Of a DNA stretch of 64,000 bases, positions 49,561 through 59,067 are shown in pieces. Origin of the DNA: Bog-473 sp963726135 (GTDB lineage: Bacteria; Actinomycetota; Acidimicrobiia; Acidimicrobiales; RAAP-2). Below the pieces are notes generated by a model. It had not been told where the DNA came from. It ran no database searches and saw nothing but the letters and a program-made list of their open reading frames with translations. Where the stretch lies: assembly GCA_963726135.1 (NCBI GenBank), contig CAVSBE010000008.1:186001-250000 (forward strand). The letters are read 5' to 3'. The translations under genes were made by a program, and so were the position numbers. Position 1 is the first letter of the stretch. Every line of letters begins with the position of its first letter.

Positions 49561-50042
49561 CCAGCCGGCGCGAGACGAAGACGATGGAGTTCACGCCGCC
49601 CGACACGGCCGGCGTGGCCGGGGCGCTGTCACAGCTGCGGGAGGCCGGGAGCGGCTGGGTCAACCTGCTACCGGGGATCGACGAGGACGCCGTCGACGTC
49701 GATCCGCCCGCCGGCCTGTTCGCCTTCTTCGGGAACCGGGCCCCTCCGGTCACAATGGCGACGATCATGCCGCCGAAGCGGGACCGCGGCGGCACCGAGG
49801 GCTTGACGGTCGGGCTCATGCACCCGACGGGTGCCAAGGCCGTCACACGGTTGGCCGAGGTCGGGGTGGTGGTGCCCGAGGGATGGGTGGTGCGCCAGGA
49901 CCACGTCCGCAGGGGGCTGGTCCTGCGGACGCCCGTCGGCGCCCTGGAGTCCGACGTCGTGACCTGGTGCGTCCGCGCGGGGACCGCATTGTGCCGCGCC
50001 GAGATGACCGGCCGGTGGCGCGCCGTCGTCTACCTTCCGTAG
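49557..50042 (+). CDS. hypothetical protein
   Basis: 161 residues from GTG 49557 (GTGA overlap with the upstream stop); ATG 49584 (before EFTPPDTAGVAG) and ATG 49548 are alternatives. Contains SGWVNLLPGIDEDAVDVDPPAGLFAFFGNRAPPVTMATIMPPKRDRGG and TVGLMHPTGAKAVTRLAEVGV, VPEGWVVRQDHVRRGLVLRTPVG. This resembles actinobacterial proteins of unknown function that precede aminoglycoside-phosphotransferase-like genes. No signal, membrane segment or catalytic motif was found. Confidence 0.65.
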   Translation: MTSRRETKTMEFTPPDTAGVAGALSQLREAGSGWVNLLPGIDEDAVDVDPPAGLFAFFGNRAPPVTMATIMPPKRDRGGTEGLTVGLMHPTGAKAVTRLAEVGVVVPEGWVVRQDHVRRGLVLRTPVGALESDVVTWCVRAGTALCRAEMTGRWRAVVYLP

Positions 50043-51156
50043 ATGGCCACCGGGGGTCGACGCGACGACGCCGCACTCGCGCGCCGGCCTGGATCGCTGG
50101 CTATCCGAGCACCCGGAGCTCGTTCCCGACGGGCCGGCGGTCGACGACACGGCCCACGCATCGCGTCGCTGACCCACGCCGGGGGGGCATGGCCAACGAG
50201 ACGGTGCTGGTCGACCTCGGCCCGGCCGCCCCGGCCTGGTGGTGCGCCTGCCGCCGCTCGAAGCCCACGTTCCCCGACTACGACCTGGCGCCGCAGGCGG
50301 TGGTGCAGAACGCCGCGGCGGCCTCGGGGGTGCCGGCGCCCGCGCCGGCCGTCGTCGTCACCGACCCGGGCTACCTCGGCTCCCAGTTCCTCGTCATGCC
50401 GCGGGTGCCCGGGGACGTCCCCGGGCCGGCGCCCATGCTCGATCCGTACGTGCGCGACGCCGGGCCCGCGCTCCAGCGGCTGATGCACGACGGTCTCATC
50501 GACGTGCTGGCGGAGGTCCATGCCGTGCCGTGGCGGGGCACCGGCCTTGGAGGAACAGCTGCCGGGAACGGGGCTGCGCGACGCGGTCGACCGCTGGATG
50601 GCCTACGTGGCCTGGTCGTCGGAGGGCGATCCGTTGCCCGCGCTGGCCGAGGCGCTCGAGTGGTGCGCCCGTCATCAACCGGCGGAGCGGGAGCCGGCCG
50701 TGCTCTGGGGCGACGTGCGCCTGGGCAACCTCGTCTTCGACCCGGAGCGCCGGGTACGCGCGTGCTCGACTGGGACCTGGCTGCCTCGGGCCGCCCGAGA
50801 TGGACCTCGGCTGGCATCTCGGGCTCGAGTTCATGATGGAGGTCGCTGTTCGGTGGACGGGTGCCCGGCTTCCCCGGGACGCTCGACGTGGTCGAGCGCT
50901 ACGAGCGCCGCAGCGGGTACGCCGAGGTGGCCGATCTGGACTGGCACGAGGTCTTCGCGCTGGTGCGCGCCCTGGCCATCAACGACCGCCATCAACGCAT
51001 CACCGGCGACCCGCGCCGCGAGGGAGAACCCGATGGGCGACATCCTGCTGGCACGCCTCGAGGCGGCGTCGCGGCGCGGCGGAACCGCTGAGCCCCGCCG
51101 ATCCGAGTCCGGCGGTGCGGCCGCGGCGGCCTGTCCCCGGGGTGGACCGGCCGTGA
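50043..51156 (+). pseudogene. aminoglycoside-phosphotransferase-family (acyl-CoA dehydrogenase-associated type) gene with several frameshifts
   Basis: Pieces in three frames together resemble one APH-family kinase of about 350 residues. Seen in order: DYDLAPQAVVQNAAAASGVPAPAP and SQFLVMPRVPGDVPG in one frame; LRDAVDRWMAYVAWSSEGDP and PAVLWGDVRLGNLVFDPERRV (catalytic HGD-like loop, here WGD) in the next; VLDWDLAA, the DxD metal site, back in the first; and FPGTLDVVERYERRSGY, DWHEVFALVRALAINDRHQR in the third. At least five 1-2 base shifts are needed, many in GC runs, so sequence error must be considered. ATG 50043 is the likely start; the end is uncertain (stop at 51091 or later depending on the frame). 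Confidence 0.65.
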
Positions 51157-51166
51157 AGGCGGCTGC

Positions 51167-52354
51167 TCAGGGGGCGGAGTCGAGAAGCGAGAAGCCCATG
51201 ACACCGGCCTTGGCCACCTCGTAGCACAGCGTGTCGTAGGGCTCGACGAGCCCGTACGTGACCTCGCCGTCGCACGTGATGCGGCAATGGTGCTGGTCCA
51301 GACCGGCCAGCCGGGTGCGCACCTCGGGATCGGTGACGTCAAAGGTCTCGCCGTGCACGACCACCTCGCCGTCGGGGGCCACCTTCATGCCGTGCCAGAG
51401 GTCGCCGTCTGGCGTGCCGCCGTTGGGGCCGCCGTACATGCCGCAGCGCAGGAACGCGATCTGGTGGCCGAGCCGCTCGAAGGACATCGTCTTCACGGTT
51501 CCGTCGGCGAAGACCAGGTCGACCTCGCCGCTCTCGAGCAGGTGGGTGTCGGGCTCGAAGCGCATCCGATGGACACGCTTGGCGAGGGTGGTGCTGCGTT
51601 TGCGCGCGTCGCCGATGTTGTAGAGCACATGATCGCCCCAGACACCGAAGTCCTCGAACTCGACCCACTCGCCGCTGTGCGGATGCTGCATTCCCATGTA
51701 GCGACCGGGGCCGCCGACGCCGTCGCGGACGCCCCAGTGGTGGTCACGCGTGCCGAGGTGGGTGTCTCGTCCGAGCTCGAAGCGCTCGCCGTGCGCCTCC
51801 ACCCAGCCCTCCTGGCGGCCGAAGCCGTCGTACCCGGCGATGGGGCTGACGGCACGGCCGCCGACGATCATGCCGGCGCCGAGTTGGCGGAACATCGGGC
51901 GCTTGGTGTCGTGCCACGTGATGTCGAACGCAATGCCGTGCTCGGGGAGGTCGGGGGCGAGACGGAGCCGCCACTGCCGGAACGGTTCGACGACCTCGAA
52001 GCTGAAGGGTCCGAGCGCCATGTCCATGCGGTCGGTCGGCAGCGCCCGGTGGGCCCGCACGGTGGTGTGGCGGCCGCGCACGTTGACGATGGCGAACGCC
52101 TCCGCTGTGCCGAGGTTCGGGTAGAAAGCGAGGCCGACGACGACCAGGAGGTCGCCCACCTTGTCCTCGCAAGTGAACCACACCCGTTCGTAGGCCTGTG
52201 CGTCGGGCGTCCACATGACGCGGACCGGGTGTGGCGAATTGTGGATCAGGAACTCATCGAGTCCACTGAGAGGCGCATGCTCGTCGGAGGCGGGGAAGGG
52301 GGACGCGCCCGGACGGCGGGCGGGTTCGGGGCGCCCGCCGGTTCCGCTGGTCAC
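51167..52354 (-). CDS. hypothetical protein with CrtC/AttH-like beta-barrel features
   Basis: 395 residues from GTG 52354, overlapping the aldehyde dehydrogenase stop. Long beta-rich sequence: DEFLIHNSPHPVRVMWTPDAQAYERVWFTCEDK, LGPFSFEVVEPFRQWRLRL, YDGFGRQEGWVEAHGERFELGRDTHLGTRDHHWGVRDGVGGPGRYMGMQHP, then HGMKVAPDGEVVVHGETFDV. The RDHHWGVRD segment and repeated strands resemble the two-barrel hydroxyneurosporene synthase (CrtC)/AttH group found beside acyl-CoA and aldehyde genes in actinobacteria. Catalysis is not shown. The assignment is by resemblance only. Confidence 0.55.
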   Translation of the reverse strand: MTSGTGGRPEPARRPGASPFPASDEHAPLSGLDEFLIHNSPHPVRVMWTPDAQAYERVWFTCEDKVGDLLVVVGLAFYPNLGTAEAFAIVNVRGRHTTVRAHRALPTDRMDMALGPFSFEVVEPFRQWRLRLAPDLPEHGIAFDITWHDTKRPMFRQLGAGMIVGGRAVSPIAGYDGFGRQEGWVEAHGERFELGRDTHLGTRDHHWGVRDGVGGPGRYMGMQHPHSGEWVEFEDFGVWGDHVLYNIGDARKRSTTLAKRVHRMRFEPDTHLLESGEVDLVFADGTVKTMSFERLGHQIAFLRCGMYGGPNGGTPDGDLWHGMKVAPDGEVVVHGETFDVTDPEVRTRLAGLDQHHCRITCDGEVTYGLVEPYDTLCYEVAKAGVMGFSLLDSAP

Positions 52355-53800
52355 GGCGCTCCGTAGATCGACTTGTACTCGAGGTAGGCGTCGAGGCCGA
52401 CCGGCCCGTACTCGCGTCCGATGCCACTTTGCTTGTACCCGCCGAAGGGCGACCACAGGTCCGGGGCGAAGCCGTTGATGCCCACCATGCCGGTGCGCAT
52501 CTTGCGGGCCAGCTCGCCGGCATGGGCGCGGTCCTTGGACCAGACGGACCCAGCCAGCCCGAAGGGGGAGTCGTTCGCGATGCGCACGGCCTCCTCCTCG
52601 TCGTCGTAGGGGATCACGCACACGACGGGCCCGAAGATCTCCTCGCGCGCCACGGTCATGGCGTTGTCGACGTCGGCCAGAACCGTCGGCGCGCACGTAC
52701 CAGCCGTCGCCGACCCCGGCGGGCCGGGCGGCGCCCCCCACCACGGTGCGGGCGCCTTCGTCGGTCTCCCTTTTGGAGGTAGCCGAGGACGCGCTCCTGC
52801 TGGCGCCGGGCCACGAGCGGCCCCACGTAGGTGGAGGGGTCCCCCGGATCCCCGACGGCGATACCCTCCACCATGGACGCCAGCGCGTCGACGGTCTCCG
52901 CGTAGCGGTGCCGAGGGGCCAGCACCCGTGTCTGGGCGACACAGGCCTGGCCGTTGTTCAGGAACGAGGCGAACTTGAGCCCCTCGGCGGTGCGGTCGAG
53001 GTCGGCGTCAGGGAGCACGACGGCGGCGGACTTGCCCCCGAGCTCCAGGCTGCAGCGGGCCAGGCGCTCCCCGCAGAGCCCGGCGATCCTGCGTCCCATC
53101 GCGCTGCTGCCGGTGAACGCGATCTTGTCGACGTCGTGATGCCGGACGAGATGCTCGCCCGCCTCTCGCCCACCGACCAGGATGCTGGCGACGCCCTCGG
53201 GCAGGTCCGCCTCGTGGAGGATCTCGGCGAGGAGGAGCGCGTCGAGCGGCGATTCCGGCGCGGCCTTGACCACGACCGTGCAGCCGGCCAGGAGCGCGGG
53301 TGCCAGCTTCGGCATGATCACGAGCTGCGGGACGTTCCACGGCGTGATCGCGCCGACGACGCCGACCGGCTCGCGGCGGACGACGGCGCCCTCGTTGTGG
53401 CCCTCGCCCCGCCGCTCCCATTGGATGGTGCGTGCCGCATCGAGGAAGGTCGAGAGCATCGCGGCCCCACCGGGACCCTGCGCGAGCTCGGCGAACCAGC
53501 GGGGCGAGCCCATCTCGGCGATGACGATCTCGGTCATCTCCTTGATGCGCCCCTGGTACGCACGTGGAGGATGCGGGTCACGGCGTGGCGGCGCGTTCTT
53601 CGGGCGCCAGGTGGGGCCAGGGTGAGTGGTCGAACGCGTCGGCGTGCGAGGGCGACGGCGCGGTCCACGTCCTGCTCCGTGGCACACGGCGTCGACCCGA
53701 TCGCCTGCGCCGTATGGGGGGACACGACCGTGATGCGCTCGTCCGTGGCGGCGGGGAGCCACCGGCCGCCGAAGTAGAGGCTGTCGTACTCGGTCCTCAT
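52351..53800 (-). pseudogene. aldehyde dehydrogenase family gene with several frameshifts
   Basis: Pieces in at least three frames form one ALDH of about 480 residues. The N-terminus from ATG 53800 (TEYDSLYFGGRWLPAATDERI) is in one; the middle (GVVGAITPWNVPQLVIMPKLAPALLAGCTVVVKAAPESP, IAFTGSSAMGRRI, SLELGGKSAAVVLPDADLD, NNGQACVAQTRVL with the catalytic Glu and Cys) in another; and the end (AREEIFGPVVCVIPYDDEEEAVRIANDSPFGLAGSVWS, PFGGYKQSGIGREYG) in a third. Five or more 1-2 base shifts lie near 53620-53560 and 52780-52660. Catalytic residues survive, so sequence error is a strong alternative to decay. Divergent from the P450 gene by 24 bases. Confidence 0.8.
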
Positions 53801-53824
53801 CGCCGAGCACAGTACGCTCGCAGC

Positions 53825-55075
53825 GTGGCCGGTGACCAGCGCAACGACGTGCCGGTCGACCCACGGGATGCTGCGTTCTTCGTCCGGGACGACTATTACG
53901 AGGTCCTGGCGCGGCTTCGTGCCGAGGATCCGGTGCACGAGTGTGGGCCGGGTTTCTGGGCCGTCAGTCGCTACGAGGACATCCGGGACCTCAGCCGCGA
54001 CCCGGTCCAGTTCTGCTCGGGCCGGGGAGCACTGGTCAACGATCCGATCCGGGCGGGTGGCCAGGCGATGCTGGCGCGATCGATCCTCCACATGGACCCA
54101 CCGGAGCATGCGGCCTTCCGGGGCCTGGTCAACCGGCGCTTCACGCCACGAGCCCTGTCGGGCCTGGCCGAGTCCGTGCGGAAGACGGCGTCCCGCCTGC
54201 TCGACACCGCCGAGGCCCACGAGCAGATCGACTTCGTCTCCGAGCTCGCCGCCCCGTTCCCTCTCGCCGTGATCGCAGAGCTGCTCGGGATCGACGAGGC
54301 GGACCGCGAGGACTTCCGCCGGTGGTCCGATGCGGCGATCGAGTCACCCGACCTGCCGCCGGACGAGACGATGGCGGCGCTCGGGGAGCTCTCGGCTTTC
54401 ATCGTGGAGCACATCCGGACCAAGCGCGAGCGGCCGGGTGAAGACCTGGTGTCGTTGCTCGCACGGAGTGAGGTCGACGGCTGCCCGCTCTCCAAGGAGG
54501 AGCTGTTCATGTTCCTCCTGACCCTGCTGGTGGCGGGCAACGAGACGACACGCACGCTGCTGTCGGGGACGGCCGTCGTGCTGGACGAGCACCCGGACCA
54601 GCGTGCGCTGTTGGCGGCAGACGCCGACCTGGTGCCGGGGGGAGTCGACGAGTGCCTCCGTTGGGTCACCCCGGTGCACGCCTTCTGTCGCACCGCCACC
54701 GCGGACGTGGTGGTGGCCGGGACCCGGGTCGCCGAAGGCGACTACCTGTGCATGCTCTACGCCTCGGGCAACCGGGACGAGCGGGTCTTCGGGGACGACG
54801 CCTCACGCTTCGACGTGCGGCGTCGGACCAATCCGGTGCACCTGGCGTTCGGCTTCGGGGAGCACGTGTGCCTCGGAGCCAGCCTGGCCCGCCTGGAGGC
54901 CCGGATCTTCGTGGAGCAGTTGCTCGCCCGCTTCCCGACCTACGCCGTGACGGGCCCGGCCGTGCGCGTCCTCTCGACCACGGTGGCCGGGATCAGGTCC
55001 CTGCCGGTCGTGCTTGCGCCGGGGTCGTCGGCGCCGGCGCTTGCGCCGGCTCAGCCGGCGCTTCGGGTGCCGTAA
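53825..55075 (+). CDS. cytochrome P450
   Basis: 416 residues from GTG 53825. I-helix LLVAGNETTRTLLSGTAVVL (AGxxT), K-helix DECLRWVTPVHAFCRTA (ExxR), and haem loop FGFGEHVCLGASLARLEARIF with the axial Cys. N-terminal half with GFWAVSRYEDIRDLSRDPVQFCSG and HMDPPEHAAFRGLVNRRFTPRAL is typical of CYP125/124/142-like or similar steroid and lipid P450s, but the exact subfamily is not certain. The Pro/Ala C-terminal tail (PALAPAQPALRVP) overlaps the convergent ArsR gene by 25 bases. Divergent from the aldehyde dehydrogenase gene. Confidence 0.95.
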   Translation: MAGDQRNDVPVDPRDAAFFVRDDYYEVLARLRAEDPVHECGPGFWAVSRYEDIRDLSRDPVQFCSGRGALVNDPIRAGGQAMLARSILHMDPPEHAAFRGLVNRRFTPRALSGLAESVRKTASRLLDTAEAHEQIDFVSELAAPFPLAVIAELLGIDEADREDFRRWSDAAIESPDLPPDETMAALGELSAFIVEHIRTKRERPGEDLVSLLARSEVDGCPLSKEELFMFLLTLLVAGNETTRTLLSGTAVVLDEHPDQRALLAADADLVPGGVDECLRWVTPVHAFCRTATADVVVAGTRVAEGDYLCMLYASGNRDERVFGDDASRFDVRRRTNPVHLAFGFGEHVCLGASLARLEARIFVEQLLARFPTYAVTGPAVRVLSTTVAGIRSLPVVLAPGSSAPALAPAQPALRVP

Positions 55076-56097
55076 GCGCCGGCGTTGGGCGGTGCGGCCG
55101 TGCCCGTGCCGGCCAGGACGGCCAGGCGTAGCTCTCCCAACAGGGATTCGACTGCCACGGGGTCGGCGCTGAGCCGCAGCCGTCCGTCCCGGCGTTGCGA
55201 TCGCACCAGCCCACTCTGGCGCAGCACCTTGACGTGCATGCTCACGGTCGGCTGGGCCAGACGGAAGAGGGTGGCCAGCTCACCGACCGTGCTCGGGGCT
55301 GTGGCCAGAGAATGGAGGAGCGCCAGACGGGTGGGGTCGGCGACGGCCTTGAGACGCCGCGCCACCGACTCGGTTCGGGCTCGCGCCACGGCATCGCCGT
55401 GGCCCACGCCGGTCCCGACCACGATGAGGTCGGGGAACTCGAGGTACATGCTCGACCCGAAGAACAGGCAGGGCACGAAGAGGAGCGGCTTCCCGGCCTC
55501 GACGCTCGAGACGATCTCGGGCAGGTTCTCCCGCAAGATGTCACACCCCGGAGTTATGAGTATCTCCAGTGATCGACCACCGTCATATTGCGCCACGACG
55601 TGGCGCCCCGCCTCTTCGATGACCGGCAGCGCCTGTTGCCACAAGTCGTCCACCGGCCCCCAGACCTCCCTGAGGAGCTCGAGGTACGAGCGGAGCAGCT
55701 CCGGGGACTCCTTGAGCCTCCGGAAGCGGTCGACGTATATCGCGCGTTCCGCGGGGCTCTCGGACGGCATGTCCAGGTCGAGGGGCACCGTGGCGACGGC
55801 CATCTCGATCGCCTCCCACACGGCGTCGGCCGAGGTCTCGCCGAGAGCGCCTGCGTGGTGGGCGAGGACCTGCATCTCGGTGAAGCATGTCTCGTCAGGC
55901 TCGTCGTGCCAGAAGTTGCGGACGCAATCCGCGAGGTCCTCGCGGCCGTTGAACATCTCGGCCAGCTGTGGGTACCGCGCTTGCATCGATGGCCGTGCCG
56001 CCACCGAGAGGAGCCACGACAGGTCGCTCGCCAGGGAGGGACCAGAAGTCACCGATCTCGGGCTCGTCTGCACACTCTCGTCTGTGAACATAGGCAT
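55051..56097 (-). CDS. ArsR-type transcriptional regulator with long N-terminal sensor-like region
   Basis: 348 residues. The first 220 residues are a helical region with no known motif (SGPSLASDLSWLLSVAARPSMQARYPQLAEMF, HDEPDETCFTEMQVLAHHAG). The last 120 hold the ArsR winged HTH: ARRLKAVADPTRLALLHSLATAPSTVGELATLFRLAQPTVSMHVKVLRQSGLVRSQRRDGRLRL. The N-terminal part, about twice the usual length, probably senses a ligand. An excellent promoter places the transcript start at the ATG, so the mRNA is probably leaderless. Tail-to-tail with the P450 gene; divergent from the small gene at 56206. Confidence 0.85.
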   Translation of the reverse strand: MPMFTDESVQTSPRSVTSGPSLASDLSWLLSVAARPSMQARYPQLAEMFNGREDLADCVRNFWHDEPDETCFTEMQVLAHHAGALGETSADAVWEAIEMAVATVPLDLDMPSESPAERAIYVDRFRRLKESPELLRSYLELLREVWGPVDDLWQQALPVIEEAGRHVVAQYDGGRSLEILITPGCDILRENLPEIVSSVEAGKPLLFVPCLFFGSSMYLEFPDLIVVGTGVGHGDAVARARTESVARRLKAVADPTRLALLHSLATAPSTVGELATLFRLAQPTVSMHVKVLRQSGLVRSQRRDGRLRLSADPVAVESLLGELRLAVLAGTGTAAPPNAGAYGTRSAG

Positions 56098-56103
56098 CTG
56101 GCT

Positions 56104-56146
56104 ATATTAGGATATTCTTGATTTCTTGTCAAACATCAGATATGAT
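56104..56146. promoter_or_regulatory. overlapping divergent promoters at the ArsR gene
   Basis: Minus strand: perfect -35 TTGACA (56132-56127), 17-bp spacer, -10 TAATAT (56109-56104); the ATG at 56097 lies 7 bases after the -10. Plus strand: -35 TTGATT (56118-56123), 17-bp spacer, -10 TATGAT (56141-56146), serving the gene at 56206. The -35 and spacer regions overlap, so one bound repressor could block both. Confidence 0.65.
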
Positions 56147-56205
56147 CGCGGTTTGTTGGTCGGGAATTGTGATCCCGTCGGATACCGGGCGAGCGAGGTG
56201 AACCG

Positions 56206-56457
56206 ATGATCGATGCCAGGGCAGTGCAGTCCCAGGCCGAGGCTCATCGCCGTGATCTCCTGTCCTCGGCGGGGTCGCGCCGGGTCGAGCGACAGGGCGT
56301 GCAGCGATTGAGCGAACCCAGGGCGACGCAGCGCTCGGCCGCCGGCCTCCCGGTGACCGGTGGCCGAGCGGTGCGCCGGGCCGTGGCGCCCCGCATCGGC
56401 GCCTGGCTGATCGAATTCGGAACGCGGCTCGGAGGGGCGTCGGTCCGCACGTCTTGA
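56206..56457 (+). CDS. small basic protein of actinobacterial type, 83 residues
   Basis: ATG 56206. The sequence ARAVQSQAEAHRRDLLSSAGSRRVERQG and RRAVAPRIGAWLIEFGTRLGG matches the layout of many short actinobacterial proteins in which a basic helix is followed by a C-terminal amphipathic segment ending in LGTRLGG or IEFGTRLGG. No function is known. It sits just after a good promoter, which supports it as a real gene. The sulfatase gene follows 53 bases later. Confidence 0.6.
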   Translation: MIDARAVQSQAEAHRRDLLSSAGSRRVERQGVQRLSEPRATQRSAAGLPVTGGRAVRRAVAPRIGAWLIEFGTRLGGASVRTS

Positions 56458-56545
56458 GCCTGAGGGCGGCCGGCCGTTCGCGCCGTCCGGTTCGGCCGCC
56501 CTGGCTCGAGTGACCGCGTGGGCCGACGTGAGCAAGAGTTGCAAC

Positions 56546-58104
56546 ATGCCGCCGGCCCGCAACGTGCTGTTCATCACGCTCGATCAATGGCGAGGCGACT
56601 GCCTCTCCGCCCTGGGCCATCGGGTGGTCGAGACCCCGACACTGGACGGTCTGGCCGCCAGGGGCGTGCTGTTCGCCAACCACTGGGCCAATGCGGCGCC
56701 GTGCGGGCCCTCGCGGGCCTGCCTCTATACCGGCACCTATCAGCACCACAACCGCTCCCTGCTGAACGGCACCCCGCTGGACGCCCGGTTCACGAACGTC
56801 GCGCTCCTGGCGCGCACCCTGGGCTACGACCCCGTCCTCTTCGGGTACACGGACACATCGGTCGATCCGCGCACGGTGCCTCCCGACGACAGGCGGCTGT
56901 TCAGCTACGAGGGCATCCTGCCCGGCTTCCGGCCCTTGGTCGAGGACCCGTGGGAGCAGGGAAGCCCGGCGTGGGGGCGGTGGCTTGCCGCGCACGGCCT
57001 CGAGGTGCCGGCAAACCCGCACGACCTCTACCGGCCGATCGACGGCTTCCCCGGAGCCGACGACCACGGGGCGACCTGGGCGCCGGCGCGCTTCCCGGCC
57101 GAGCTCTCGCAGACGAATTTCTTGACGGAATCGGTGGTCGAGTGGCTGGAGCGCCACGGAGGCGAGCCGTTCTTCGTGCACGCCTCCTTCATCCGTCCCC
57201 ACCCACCCCGGCGGAACCCGATCGGGTACCACGACCTCTACCCGGCGGAGGCCGTCGGGCCGTTCCTCGGCTGCCCGACGCCCGAGGAGGAGGCCGCGCT
57301 GCACCCACTCGGTGCGCTGGCGATGGGGATCCCGGGCGTGGGTGCGCCCCCCGACGAGCGGGAGCGTCGACAGGTCCGCGCCACCTACCACGGCGCGCAG
57401 CGCGAGGTGGACGACGGGCTGGCACCGTTGTTCGAGTACCTGGAGCGCAACGGGCTCTTCGAGTCCACGCTGGTCGTGCTCACCAGCGACCACGGCGAAA
57501 TGGGAGGCGACCACTGGCTGTTGGAGAAGCTGGGCTACTGGGACGAGAGCTACCACGTCCCCCTCATCGTCGTCGACCCGGGCACGGAGGCGGACACGAG
57601 CCGCGGCACCGTGATCGAAGCGGTCACCGAGTCAGTCGACGTGCTGCCGACGATCTGCGAGTACATGGGTGCCGAGATCCCGCTGCAGGCGGACGGCTGG
57701 TCGCTCACTCCCTTCCTGCACGGCGAGTCGCGGCCGGCGCATTGGCGCGACACGGCGCACTTCGAGTGGAGCTTTGCGGACCCGGTGAACCGGCGGGGCG
57801 AGACGATGTTCGGGATCCCGATGAGCCATTGCGCGCTGGCGGTGTCGCGTGGGCCTCGGTACAAGTACGTCCAGTTCGCATCCGACGCCAGCGTCTTCCC
57901 GCCGTTGCTGATCGACCTGTCCGCCGACGCCGATCAGACACACAACCTGCTGGCGGAGGAGGGGGCGCGGCGGTGGCGCAGGCCGCCTGGGAGGCCACCC
58001 AGGAGCTGCTGCGCTGGCAGATGCGGACGGCGGAGCGCACATTGAGCGGCTCGTTCCTCCATCCGGAGCGGGGTGTCGTCCGGTCCCGCGACACCTGGCG
58101 CTGA
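56546..58104 (+). CDS. sulfatase (arylsulfatase family), C-terminus frameshifted
   Basis: From ATG 56546 (GTG 56510 is the alternative). NVLFITLDQWRGDCLSALGH is the metal-binding N-terminus, PCGPSRACLYTG is the formylglycine signature with Cys53 to be oxidised, and TLVVLTSDHGEMGGDHWLLEKLGYWDESYHVPLIVVDPG is the C-terminal metal site with Asp-His. The main frame ends at about 57960 in Arg/Pro sequence; the frame one base back continues as AVAQAAWEATQELLRWQMRTAERTLSGSFLHPERG and stops at 58104. The shift is at the GAGGAGGGGGC run, so sequence error is likely. It hydrolyses sulfate esters; the substrate and export are not evident (no signal peptide). Confidence 0.88.
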
Positions 58105-58185
58105 ACCGGCGCCCACCGTCGCCGTGACTCCCGTGCGGGGGGGTGTGGAATGCTGACGCCTGCTCGTCACGAGGAGGCTGCCGCG

Positions 58186-59064
58186 GTGCCCGACATGCAG
58201 GGGAAGACGGTCGTCGTCACGGGTGGCAATTCCGGCATCGGGTTCGAGACAGCGGCGGAGCTGGCTGGAATGGGCGCCCGTGTCCTGGTCACCGCTCGCA
58301 ACGCAGACAAAGGCCGGGCCGCAGTCGCGGCCATTGCGCAGCGGGTCGACGGCGCCGGTCAGGTCCAGCTCGTGACCTTCGATCTCGCCGACTTCTCCTC
58401 GGTGCGGCGGGGCGCGGCCGAGATCCTCGAACAGGCGCCCCGGCTGGACGTGCTCGTCAACAACGCAGGCCTGGTGTTGACCCAGCGGGCCGAGACGGTC
58501 GAAGGGCTGGAGGCGACCCTTGCCACGAACCACCTCGGGCCCTTCCTACTCACGAGCCTCCTCCTCGACCGGATCCGGGCGTCCGCACCCTCCCGCATCG
58601 TCAATGTGGCTTCGACGGCGCACGCCGCAGCCCGAAGGGGGATTCCCTTCGATGACCTCCAGTCCGCGCAGCACTACCGCCCGATGCGGGTGTACGGGCA
58701 GTCGAAGCTGGCCAACATGCTCTTCACCCTGGAGCTGGCGCGACGGCTCGAGCGCACCGGAGTGACCGCCAACTCGCTCCATCCCGGCACGGTTCGAACG
58801 GGTTACGGGGCGGACGGCGACGCCCGGGGCCTGCTCGCCTTCGGGATCAAGATCAGCAGTCCTTTCTTCCTCTCTCCGGCGAAGGGCGCTCGCACGTCGG
58901 TGTACCTGGCGTCTTCCCCGGAGGTGGCCGGCGTGAGCGGGGAGTACTTCGTCAAGTGCAAGCCGAAGCGACCCAAGCCGTGGGCCCTGGACGGCGACGC
59001 GGCACGGCGACTGTGGCAGGTGAGCGAGGAGTTGGTGGGCCTCACCTCGCCGTTGGAGTCCTGA
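58186..59064 (+). CDS. SDR-family oxidoreductase (retinol dehydrogenase-like)
   Basis: 292 residues from GTG 58186, chosen for the strong GAGGAGG 8 bases upstream; ATG 58150 in the same frame is the longer option. VVVTGGNSGIGFETAAELAGMGA (TGxxxGIG), LVNNAGLVLTQRAETVEGLEATLATNHLGPFLLTSLLL, IVNVASTAHAA (Ser), and VYGQSKLANMLFTLEL (Tyr and Lys) are those of the retinol dehydrogenase/WW-oxidoreductase-like SDR group. The substrate is unknown. First gene of the four-gene plus-strand run. Confidence 0.92.
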   Translation: MPDMQGKTVVVTGGNSGIGFETAAELAGMGARVLVTARNADKGRAAVAAIAQRVDGAGQVQLVTFDLADFSSVRRGAAEILEQAPRLDVLVNNAGLVLTQRAETVEGLEATLATNHLGPFLLTSLLLDRIRASAPSRIVNVASTAHAAARRGIPFDDLQSAQHYRPMRVYGQSKLANMLFTLELARRLERTGVTANSLHPGTVRTGYGADGDARGLLAFGIKISSPFFLSPAKGARTSVYLASSPEVAGVSGEYFVKCKPKRPKPWALDGDAARRLWQVSEELVGLTSPLES

Positions 59065-59067
59065 GCC

